Shown here one piece after another: positions 35,206 to 42,723 of a stretch of DNA of 64,000 bases; the stretch's first letter is position 1; each line of letters starts with the position of its first letter. The DNA lies in the NCBI RefSeq assembly GCF_002217475.1, contig NZ_MUHH01000028.1, forward strand, positions 1 through 64,000. Direction: 5' to 3'. The translations under genes and the position numbers were made by a program. The DNA comes from Flavobacterium tructae (GTDB lineage: Bacteria > Bacteroidota > Bacteroidia > Flavobacteriales > Flavobacteriaceae). The notes beneath the pieces were generated by a model. That model ran no database searches and was not told the DNA's origin. It saw nothing but the letters and a program-made list of their open reading frames with translations.

Positions 35206-35263
35206 AAGCATACTTGTTTCTAATCAGTTAATTGAAAGAAAAAACAAGTATGCTTTCTTTTTT
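35206..35263 (+). terminator. Terminator of the orphan kdpA
   Basis: Perfect 14-bp arms AAGCATACTTGTTT (35206-35219) and AAACAAGTATGCTT (35242-35255), followed by a T-run (TCTTTTTTT). It ends transcription after kdpA, confirming that no kdpB follows in the same unit. Confidence 0.85.
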
Positions 35264-35325
35264 ATAGGATTTCAGATTTTATATTACATCTAATGGATTT
35301 TGTGGGTTATTTCTTTATAGTTTAA

Positions 35326-36444
35326 TTATTCGAGAGATGGTGATGAATTGCCAAAATTTAATCCCCAATTTACTCCAAAAAGCGCCAGAAGGTTATCTTC
35401 TTTTTGAAAGTCCTTTCCAAATGCTCCTGTGATACTTATGTTTTTATCTATCCTAAAACTTATATTACCTACAGATCTTTCGCTTTTTACAGTTCCGTTC
35501 CGTTTGATGTATTCATACCCTAAGGTAAATTTTCCAAATTCAAAACTTAATTTACTTCCGAAATCTCTATAATAATTAGTGGTATAAACAGTAGTAGAAT
35601 CCATGTTAAAGCCATCCTCGATATATCGGCCAATAAACAGAAGATTTGCATAGTTATTGGTAGAACTTTCTTCATTATCCTCATTTAGAATCAAATTAAA
35701 TTCCCCGGTTAGCCATGATCCGAAACGGTTAATTGTTCCGCCATTTATAGAATTGTCCTTGAAAAGTTCGCTATAAGCTGCTGCTGCATCCAGTTTGAAA
35801 ATTGGTTTGATTATCTTTTCAAAAGGTTTTAAGCGATCTCTTACTTTTTGTTCTTCTAAAAAGAATTTTTCTATAGCTTTTTGTTGTTCTTTTTCATCTA
35901 CTATTGCAGCTATTTCCTCGGGAATCATTAATGCTTTATCAGTTAATACACGTTGAATATTTTGTTTCTTTTCCTGTATTTTTTCTTTATCAAAAAAACG
36001 TAACAATGTTGTTCTTAGTCCTATAGAAAAGGTCTGGCGTTTGTTGTCACCTGCAATAGTTTCAAAATCCTTTTTTAAATAAGCAAAAGAAAGGGTCGTT
36101 GTATTTAATCCGCTAAAAGGATTTTGTTTTAAGTTGCCTGTTGCCTTATCTTTCGTAACACCTATGTATCTGTCGTAGGTCCTTTTTTTACTTTTGGTAT
36201 TAATAAAAAAGTAGGGAGTTACTTCTATAGCCATACTTTCACCAAAATTGTTTTGCACATGTAATGCTAAGGCTTTTACATTTTCGGGAGTATATATATC
36301 CGTTACCGTCTCTTCCAGTAGTTGAAAAGCAGGGCTGGTCAAGTTAGACATAGGAAACTCACTTAATGGAACATTTTTTTCCTGTGCACTGCTGTTCCAA
36401 ATGTTTCCTATTATTATAATTATTAGTAAGTAATAGTTTTTCAT
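35326..36444 (-). CDS. Exported protein, probable outer-membrane beta-barrel
   Basis: About 372 residues from the ATG chosen. The signal peptide (MKNYYLLIIIIIGNIWNSSA) is followed by a soluble region (VPLSEFPMSNLTSPAFQLL) and then alternating strands with aromatic residues, ending with FGVNWGLNFGNSS, consistent with a small barrel. No family is recognised. A start 11 codons upstream (36477) would overlap the previous gene by 29 bp; the chosen start leaves 4 bp between them. It forms a two-gene operon with the next entry. Confidence 0.7.
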   Translation of the reverse strand: MKNYYLLIIIIIGNIWNSSAQEKNVPLSEFPMSNLTSPAFQLLEETVTDIYTPENVKALALHVQNNFGESMAIEVTPYFFINTKSKKRTYDRYIGVTKDKATGNLKQNPFSGLNTTTLSFAYLKKDFETIAGDNKRQTFSIGLRTTLLRFFDKEKIQEKKQNIQRVLTDKALMIPEEIAAIVDEKEQQKAIEKFFLEEQKVRDRLKPFEKIIKPIFKLDAAAAYSELFKDNSINGGTINRFGSWLTGEFNLILNEDNEESSTNNYANLLFIGRYIEDGFNMDSTTVYTTNYYRDFGSKLSFEFGKFTLGYEYIKRNGTVKSERSVGNISFRIDKNISITGAFGKDFQKEDNLLALFGVNWGLNFGNSSPSLE

Positions 36445-36448
36445 AACT

Positions 36449-36793
36449 TTATTGTTTTGTAAATTGAACGTATGCAAATGCTATAAACAGCTGATTGTAT
36501 ATTTTCCTTTTTTTGACAGTTAGCTTCTGGGTTTGGTCACCATAAGAAACTTCAATATCTAATCGGGTAGTTGCCATTATTTGGTCAATATTTTGATCAA
36601 CGTGAAACAAGGATTGCACGGTCATTTTTTCATTCTGCAGTGTTGAAAGATCTCCCAGAATTACTGAAAATTGATTGTCTGGGTAAGTTGTTACCTCACC
36701 TTTTAAACGAATAGCAGCACCAACAATTGCATCAGAACTTATCGCTACATTTAGTGTAACCTGAACCCCTTGAGGGATTTTTACTGTTTCCAT
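36449..36793 (-). CDS. Small beta-rich protein of unknown function
   Basis: A 114-residue protein with no signal peptide or membrane segment, predicted almost wholly beta (VTLNVAISSDAIVGAAIRL, DIEVSYGDQTQKLTVKKRK). It could be a cytosolic or unconventionally located domain. No family is recognised. It is the first gene of an operon whose second gene starts 4 bp later and encodes an exported probable beta-barrel, so the two probably act together. Confidence 0.7.
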   Translation of the reverse strand: METVKIPQGVQVTLNVAISSDAIVGAAIRLKGEVTTYPDNQFSVILGDLSTLQNEKMTVQSLFHVDQNIDQIMATTRLDIEVSYGDQTQKLTVKKRKIYNQLFIAFAYVQFTKQ

Positions 36794-37073
36794 AATATTT
36801 AAGTTTTAGTTATTTATAAAAGTAACTAGTCAGGATATTTTGAAATCAAGTATATATACCTGATTTAGGGATCAAAAGGAACTTTTACGGGTATTGTTTT
36901 ACTTATGAAAATTGAGATTAAAAATAAATAAAGAAGTTTAGTCAGTAAACATGTATCTGTAATTGGTACCATTGGATAGACCTTCGGAAAAAGTTTAAAA
37001 TTTTGGTAACGCATTGATTAATATTAAAATTTCATTTTTTTATTCAGAATTACGCTATTGTAAAAGATAGTTA

Positions 37074-37081
37074 TATATTTG
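37074..37081 (+). promoter_or_regulatory. -7 promoter box of the riboswitch transcript
   Basis: TATATTTG fits the Bacteroidota -7 consensus and is placed just before the cobalamin riboswitch. The -33 element is not obvious. Confidence 0.7.
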
Positions 37082-37086
37082 CGCCA

Positions 37087-37270
37087 GATTTTGGTCTGTT
37101 TTTTCTTAAGAAAAAATGGTTAAAAGGGAATCAGGTGCAAATCCTGAACAGACCCGCTACTGTAAGTTCTATACAAGTCTTTAAACGTTACTTATGCCAT
37201 TGCCCCGCGTGCGGGATGAGAAGGTTGTTTTAAAGATGGAACAAGTCAGGAGACCTGCCACAATCACATA
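37087..37270 (+). promoter_or_regulatory. Cobalamin (adenosylcobalamin-class) riboswitch
   Basis: The conserved core GGGAATCAGGTGCAAATCC (from 37126), the paired CAGACCCGCTACTGTAAG block (37149-37166), GATGAGAAGG (37215-37224) and the B12-box-like AAGTCAGGAGACCTGCC (37243-37259) are all present in the order of cobalamin riboswitches. It begins just after a promoter box and precedes surface-protein genes on the same strand, so vitamin B12 should lower their expression. A CCTGTCAT/ATGACGGG hairpin at 37315-37336 may be part of the expression platform. Confidence 0.93.
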
Positions 37271-37393
37271 GTTTAAGACTTTCGTGGAATAAAGTTGAAG
37301 AACAATAAACGAAACCTGTCATTTTTATGACGGGATTCTTCCTTATTGCGTTTTTAATTTATACATCCGGGAGTTTTCTTAATTCAATAAGTG

Positions 37394-37663
37394 ATGTATA
37401 ATACAAAAAGAGAATTCTTATTTATTGTTATCGTTTTTGCTTCTATTCTGCTTCAGTCGGGAGTGTTGTATAGTTGCTTTTTCTCTCTGAGAGCATCACT
37501 TCTGAAAAGGAAATCAGTATTGAATCGGTATTTTTCGAATGCATTATCTGGTGGTGTCTTCCCTTATTTTAATCCTGTTCTAATAAAAAACCAATACAAT
37601 TTCAGGGGTGTTTGGCGGTGCCCGATTGTATACACTTACAAGGATAACATTGCGCTCTGTTGA
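37394..37663 (+). pseudogene. Relic of an exported protein behind the B12 riboswitch
   Basis: Right after the riboswitch, an ATG opens a frame whose first 27 residues (MYNTKREFLFIVIVFASILL...) look exactly like a signal peptide. The remaining 60 residues have no protein-like pattern, and in another frame at 37605-37670 a strand-like, stop-terminated end (GGARLYTLTRITLR) resembles the last strand of an outer-membrane barrel. The best reading is a gutted gene, possibly the btuB receptor expected at this place. It could also be a small real gene; confidence is low. Confidence 0.35.
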
Positions 37664-37739
37664 AGACTTTAATTAAAACTTCTTTTGTTATTCCTTCAAT
37701 TTCTCCTGCTTTTACCACTACCAAACTAAACAATACCAC

Positions 37740-39029
37740 ATGTACCACAATATTTTCAAAAACTTCCAATCCTTATTGTTGCTTATTGCAGTACTCTCAT
37801 TAACCAATTGTTCTGATGATAACGCATCAAATGAAAATAGTAATCCAACGCCTGTTAGTTCAGATTTAGCTTTTAGCATGCAGAGATTTACAATTATGAC
37901 TTTAAATCCAACGATCAGCGCAACAACAGGAGCTACTTACAGTTGGACCATCACAAAAGCACCTTCAGAAAGTTATGCACTAAGTACTACTACAGCAAAA
38001 GAACTTTTATTTGCGGCAGCAGAAGCAGGAGTTTATGAATTGGCTGTTACTGTAAATAATAAAGGAAATGTACAAACTCAAAAAGTGGTCGTTACCGTTA
38101 CAAAAGAAACGAAGGAGTATAAAAGCTACATCTCAAAAGTATTTGAATTTAAACCGGCTCCCGGGCAGTTTGTTAACGATCTGCCAATTGCGAATGACGG
38201 GGATACTCCTGAAAGAATTTTATCAAGAGCCAATACTTATCTGGCCAAGAAAAATGGTGATCTGGTTTCATTGGGGGCTTTTGGTGGTTATGTTGTTTTT
38301 GGATTCGATCATACCATTGTTAATGTTAAGGGCAAACGTGATTTTAGAATTTTGGGCAATGCATTCTGGGCAGAGGCTAATCCAAATCCAAACAGTACCA
38401 TGCGTGGCGGAAGCAGTGAAGCAGGAGTAATCATGGTTGCTTACGATACAAATAAAAACGGACTTCCGGACGATCAGTGGTACGAGATAGAGGGGAGCGG
38501 ACATAAAATGCCTAAAACGATTCAGCATTATGAAATAACGTATTACCGACCTGATCCCAATAAAATTCCGATGTCGGGTGGAACTACGGGTACAGTAGGT
38601 TTTGTTGATATGGAGTATATTTTATGGAAAGACAATCAGGGGAAAAGCGGCTATCTGGTTCAGAATAATGCCTACAATCATTCTTTAGATTACTGGCCAA
38701 AATGGCTTAAAGATCAGTCTTCTATTACTTATAAAGGAACAAGATTGCCCGATAACGCAGTTGATGAAAGCGGAACGGGAAGTTACTTTGTGCAGTACGC
38801 TTTTTTATACGGATATGCAGATAATGCTCCGAACAATGATGATGATTCGGGAATAGATATTAACTGGGCCGTGGACGAAAAGGGAAACAAAGTAGTGCTT
38901 CCCGGGATCGATTTTGTGAAAGTGTACAATGGTCTTAATCAGCAGGCGGGATGGCTCGGAGAAACTTCAACAGAAATAATGGGGGCAACAGATTTGCATC
39001 TTTCAGGAGAAAGCATTCCTACGCGTTAA
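37740..39029 (+). CDS. B12-locus surface lipoprotein, paralogue 1
   Basis: A 429-residue lipoprotein: MYHNIFKNFQSLLLLIAVLSLTNC gives a lipobox Cys at residue 24. Residues about 40-125 form a PKD-like Ig domain (ATYSWTITKAP). The C-terminal domain (about 130-429) contains DTNKNGLPDD, a Ca-binding-like loop, and INWAVDEKGNKVVLPGIDF. Two similar proteins follow. Because the transcript begins at a cobalamin riboswitch, the family is probably a cell-surface B12-binding or B12-uptake partner as in gut Bacteroides loci; that is inference. First of four genes in a row, the gap to the next being 43 bp. Confidence 0.82.
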   Translation: MYHNIFKNFQSLLLLIAVLSLTNCSDDNASNENSNPTPVSSDLAFSMQRFTIMTLNPTISATTGATYSWTITKAPSESYALSTTTAKELLFAAAEAGVYELAVTVNNKGNVQTQKVVVTVTKETKEYKSYISKVFEFKPAPGQFVNDLPIANDGDTPERILSRANTYLAKKNGDLVSLGAFGGYVVFGFDHTIVNVKGKRDFRILGNAFWAEANPNPNSTMRGGSSEAGVIMVAYDTNKNGLPDDQWYEIEGSGHKMPKTIQHYEITYYRPDPNKIPMSGGTTGTVGFVDMEYILWKDNQGKSGYLVQNNAYNHSLDYWPKWLKDQSSITYKGTRLPDNAVDESGTGSYFVQYAFLYGYADNAPNNDDDSGIDINWAVDEKGNKVVLPGIDFVKVYNGLNQQAGWLGETSTEIMGATDLHLSGESIPTR

Positions 39030-39072
39030 TCCATTCAAAAATGTATTAAACTAAATTATTATATCAGGAATT

Positions 39073-40314
39073 ATGAAAAAAAACTTTGCCCATTTATTAT
39101 TATTGGCTTTTGCAGCGGCATTTACCGGATGCAGCGATGACGATAAAAATGATGCCAACACCGGAGAAGGACTCGCCATACCAATAGCAGTAAAGCTTCA
39201 GGATAAATTTGAAGTAAACACCTTTAAAGTTTTGAATATTACAGCTTCAGCTGAAACAAGTAATCCAAATTATCAATGGGTACTTAAAAAAAATCCGGTG
39301 AATCAGACTAAAGATTCGATTATAGGAACTACAAAAGATTTACGATTTGTTGCTTTATATCCCGGTGCATATGAACTAACCTTAAATGTTACTGAAGGAG
39401 ATAAAAAAGGGACAAGTGCCACTATAGTGAATGTGATAAATGAGACTCAAAATTACAATCCTTACATAACAAGTATTCAGGATTTTAATCCGGCACCCGG
39501 AATGTTTGCCAATGATTTATACAAAGACGGATTTTCTAAAGCTGATGTTATGAGGGTAGCATTGGGAAGAATAAGTGAAACCAGTGTAGGATATCCAATT
39601 GATTTAGGAGGTTTTGGAGGTTCAATTGTGGTTGGATTTGATCATATGGTGGTTAATCTTTCAGGAAAAAAAGACTTCAGAGTTTACGGAGCAGATTTAA
39701 CGGATAAAGCCAATCCTCCGGCTCCAGGTTTAATTTATGTTGCTTATGATAAAAATGCTAATGGAAAACCCGATGAAGACGAATGGTATGAAATCATAGG
39801 AAGTCAGCATGCTAAAGAAAATACGGTTAAGAATTTTAAAATTACCTACTATAAACCTGCGGTTGGTAAGAAAGTAGTAGTAAGCGGTCCAAATGATCCT
39901 TTTTTAGATCGTGAACATCTTTATTGTGAGAACAACCAACCTCAAACATACTTTTTGCCAAGGTCTAAAACCAAGAAAGAGTATTATCCAGCCTGGGATA
40001 CTCAAAATACAGCTGTTTACGAAGGAACGAAGCTAAACGTAAATTTCGCAGCAGTACGCCCTGGGCAAACTACTTTATGGAATTTTGAGGCTCCGGAATG
40101 GGGATACGTAAATGCCAAAAGCCCTGATATTGATATTGACTGGGCCGTTGACAAGAATGGGAATAAAGCAAATCTTCCGGGAATTCATTTTATCAAAGTA
40201 GTGAACTGTGTCAGCGAACCAATGGGACTTTGTCACCAGCAATCGTCTATGGCTACGCGATTCTCGGGAGCTGCAGATCTTCAAATAATTAAAAAATACA
40301 ATCTAAAAAAGTAA
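39073..40314 (+). CDS. B12-locus surface lipoprotein, paralogue 2
   Basis: A 413-residue lipoprotein (MKKNFAHLLLLAFAAAFTGC, lipobox Cys20) with the same layout as paralogue 1: PKD-like domain with NYQWVLKK, then YNPYITSIQDFNPAPG, DLGGFGGSIVVGFDH, DKNANGKPDEDEWYEI and DIDWAVDKNGNKANLPGIHF. An internal Cys-rich segment near the end (VNCVSEPMGLCHQQ) is not seen in the other two and may form a disulfide. It is 43 bp after paralogue 1 and 12 bp before paralogue 3. Confidence 0.82.
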   Translation: MKKNFAHLLLLAFAAAFTGCSDDDKNDANTGEGLAIPIAVKLQDKFEVNTFKVLNITASAETSNPNYQWVLKKNPVNQTKDSIIGTTKDLRFVALYPGAYELTLNVTEGDKKGTSATIVNVINETQNYNPYITSIQDFNPAPGMFANDLYKDGFSKADVMRVALGRISETSVGYPIDLGGFGGSIVVGFDHMVVNLSGKKDFRVYGADLTDKANPPAPGLIYVAYDKNANGKPDEDEWYEIIGSQHAKENTVKNFKITYYKPAVGKKVVVSGPNDPFLDREHLYCENNQPQTYFLPRSKTKKEYYPAWDTQNTAVYEGTKLNVNFAAVRPGQTTLWNFEAPEWGYVNAKSPDIDIDWAVDKNGNKANLPGIHFIKVVNCVSEPMGLCHQQSSMATRFSGAADLQIIKKYNLKK

Positions 40315-40326
40315 GAAGAGAAGAAT

Positions 40327-41565
40327 ATGAAAAAGTTTATAAAATATAGTTTGTACCTCGCCATTGTTTGCTCTTTTTACAATTGCAGTAATGATGATAC
40401 AAAGCCGGAGCCTGTAATTGAAGAACCTAAACCGGAGCCGATTAAAGATCCAACTCTTACTATAAAATTGCAGGCAGATTTTACAACGGAACGATACAAC
40501 GTTGTGGCGATTGATCCGGAAGTAACGATTGAAAATGCAAATGGTGCTGTTGCCCAATACAAATGGACTTTAAAAGTAACCGGAAAAGACGGAGTGGCTA
40601 AAGATTCTGTTATTGGCGACAACAAGACCTTGAAGTTTATAGCACCAAAAGCATTAAGCTATGCTGTAGATTTTACCGTAACGCTGAATAAGTTGGTAAA
40701 ACAGGCTTCTACTAAAGTTACAGTTGCCGAAACCGGTAAAACGTATACTTCGAAAGCACTTTCAATTATTGATTATGTACCTGCTCCGCATTATAACAAT
40801 GACGGTTTTGAGTTTGCAACGAAAGCGGAAGCGATAGAGAATGCACAGGCTATTTTGGCTGACGGGTCTCTAGTTGATCTGGGAACTTTTGGTGGTTATA
40901 TCGTAACAAAATTCGACCATACGGTGATCAATGCTTATGGCAAACGTGATTTTACAGTTCAGATGAATACAGTTTCGAATGCTTCAAAGTTTTCTCCTGT
41001 GAGTATTATGGTTGCTTATGATGCGAACAAAAATGGAATTGCAGAGGATAATGAGTGGTACGAAATAGCCGGAAGTGAGTATTATAAATCGACTACAGTT
41101 AAGAATTATGAGGTGACATATTACAAACCGGATCCAAATAAAACTGCCGTAGCAGGAAAGTACGATTGGCAATTCGACAAGGAATATCTTAAATGGGCAA
41201 ATAATAAAACGGCTTCAGGTTTTATCACCAGAACAAAAAAATGGAGACGATACAATTATTACCCACAATGGCTTGGTGATTCTTACACATTAAAAGGAAC
41301 AAAAGTCAATTTGGCTACAAAAGATATTAGCGATGGAGAAGGTACAGCATTCAATGTTGGAACTTTTGAATGGGGTTATGGCGGAATAAAAGATCCTTCA
41401 ATAGACATTAGCTGGGCTGTAGATAGTAATGGTAATAAAGTACATCTTCCCGGAGTAGATTTCGTGAAGGTATACGTGCCTACGTTCACAGAGATTGGCG
41501 CATTAGACCTGGTTACGAACTCCTTCAAACAGGCAGAAGATTTGAATTTTGCTGCAGGGAAGTAA
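40327..41565 (+). CDS. B12-locus surface lipoprotein, paralogue 3
   Basis: A 412-residue lipoprotein (signal ending SFYNC, lipobox-like Cys20), followed by a Pro/Glu-rich linker (KPEPVIEEPKPEP) that should extend the domain away from the membrane. It then has the same PKD-like domain, DLGTFGGYIVTKFDH, DANKNGIAEDNEWYEI and DISWAVDSNGNKVHLPGVDF. Together with paralogues 1 and 2 it forms a tandem gene family in one transcription unit, most likely produced by duplication. Confidence 0.82.
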   Translation: MKKFIKYSLYLAIVCSFYNCSNDDTKPEPVIEEPKPEPIKDPTLTIKLQADFTTERYNVVAIDPEVTIENANGAVAQYKWTLKVTGKDGVAKDSVIGDNKTLKFIAPKALSYAVDFTVTLNKLVKQASTKVTVAETGKTYTSKALSIIDYVPAPHYNNDGFEFATKAEAIENAQAILADGSLVDLGTFGGYIVTKFDHTVINAYGKRDFTVQMNTVSNASKFSPVSIMVAYDANKNGIAEDNEWYEIAGSEYYKSTTVKNYEVTYYKPDPNKTAVAGKYDWQFDKEYLKWANNKTASGFITRTKKWRRYNYYPQWLGDSYTLKGTKVNLATKDISDGEGTAFNVGTFEWGYGGIKDPSIDISWAVDSNGNKVHLPGVDFVKVYVPTFTEIGALDLVTNSFKQAEDLNFAAGK

Positions 41566-41631
41566 TCGAAAAGCCTCAATAAAAACTGTTTATTAATCAA
41601 CCAAGAATATTAATCCAAATTTTTATAAATC

Positions 41632-42579
41632 ATGAAAAAAGTACTTTATTTTTTGACAGTAGGTTTGATTCTGGGACTTTCGTCCTGTAGTAATGATGAA
41701 AATCTATTAAATAGCGAAAGCGGCAGTGCAGCGATTAAAAGCTCAGGCTCAACTTCTAAAAGTGCAGTGACCGATCCTTCGATAGGAACAACGACTACGC
41801 TTAACCTGACAAGTTCTTTGTTGACCAGCGGAACATCAACAACAGGCGGGAAGTATTGGCAAAATACCTATGTGGCAAGTACCAACTTAACCGTTGATAT
41901 ATTTAAATTTTCACATAGCGGAACATCATCAGGTTACAATTATTGGGATGGTTTTATTGTATCCAATGTAAATGATATTACAAATTACGGTTCGGGAGCA
42001 GGTACTGGCGGATCTAACGGTTGGGTAGCCAATCAGTGGGGTACTATGGCAGGAAGCGGTTTCGGAACTTCTTCTACAATTGCGGCAGGTACTCCGGGTA
42101 CAACAGGAGATCCGTACATCGTAGCTTACTGGTCAAGTTATACAGATCCTAAAAATCCACAGGGAACTACTTTTAGTGAGACAAGTTTCTCTAACTGGAT
42201 TAAAATTGGAAATACAGGATTGTACAATGTAAAAGGATTAAAAATCAACATGCACCCATGGCCTTATTATGGTTGTTTGTATGGAGACGGTTTTGCTCAG
42301 GCATTTTCTTCAGGAGATCACTTTGAATTGTTAATTTACGGAGTAGATTCAAGCGGAACTATTACTGCACCAATTACACAATCATTGGCTGATTATACAG
42401 GAGGTTCTTTAGTAATGCCAACAGGATGGATAAATGTAAGCGCTACAGCACTTCAAGGTCTGGGAGACGTAAAATACCTTGTTTTTCAAATGGCTTCAAC
42501 AGATTCACACCCGGTATACGGAATGAATACCGCAGCTTATTTCTGCTTAGACAAGCTGTCTGTAAAAAGAATCCAATAA
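41632..42579 (+). CDS. DUF4465-domain surface lipoprotein
   Basis: A 315-residue lipoprotein (MKKVLYFLTVGLILGLSSC, lipobox Cys19) with a Ser/Thr-rich linker and a DUF4465 domain: YWDGFIVSNVND, DPYIVAYWSSYTDP, YGDGFAQAFSSGDHFELLIYG and the end YGMNTAAYFCLDKLSVKRI. DUF4465 proteins are found at B12-regulated loci of Bacteroidota and some surface B12-binding lipoproteins of gut Bacteroides (BtuH type) may be related; I give this as inference. Fourth gene of the riboswitch unit, ending at a strong terminator. Confidence 0.87.
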   Translation: MKKVLYFLTVGLILGLSSCSNDENLLNSESGSAAIKSSGSTSKSAVTDPSIGTTTTLNLTSSLLTSGTSTTGGKYWQNTYVASTNLTVDIFKFSHSGTSSGYNYWDGFIVSNVNDITNYGSGAGTGGSNGWVANQWGTMAGSGFGTSSTIAAGTPGTTGDPYIVAYWSSYTDPKNPQGTTFSETSFSNWIKIGNTGLYNVKGLKINMHPWPYYGCLYGDGFAQAFSSGDHFELLIYGVDSSGTITAPITQSLADYTGGSLVMPTGWINVSATALQGLGDVKYLVFQMASTDSHPVYGMNTAAYFCLDKLSVKRIQ

Positions 42580-42597
42580 TACTAAAATTTAATATCG

Positions 42598-42632
42598 AAA
42601 AGGAGTCATTGAAAAGTGGCTCCTTTTTTTTT
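42598..42632 (+). terminator. Terminator of the B12 locus
   Basis: AAAAGGAGTCA (42598-42608) pairs with TGGCTCCTTTT (42617-42627) with one wobble, followed by a T-run. Confidence 0.85.
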
Positions 42633-42723
42633 AGTTTAAAACATATAGGTTGTGGTAAAAAATCTGCTTGATCTGCAAAAACTGCGAGAAAAAAAAGTAC
42701 AAAAACGCAATTAACGATTTGGC

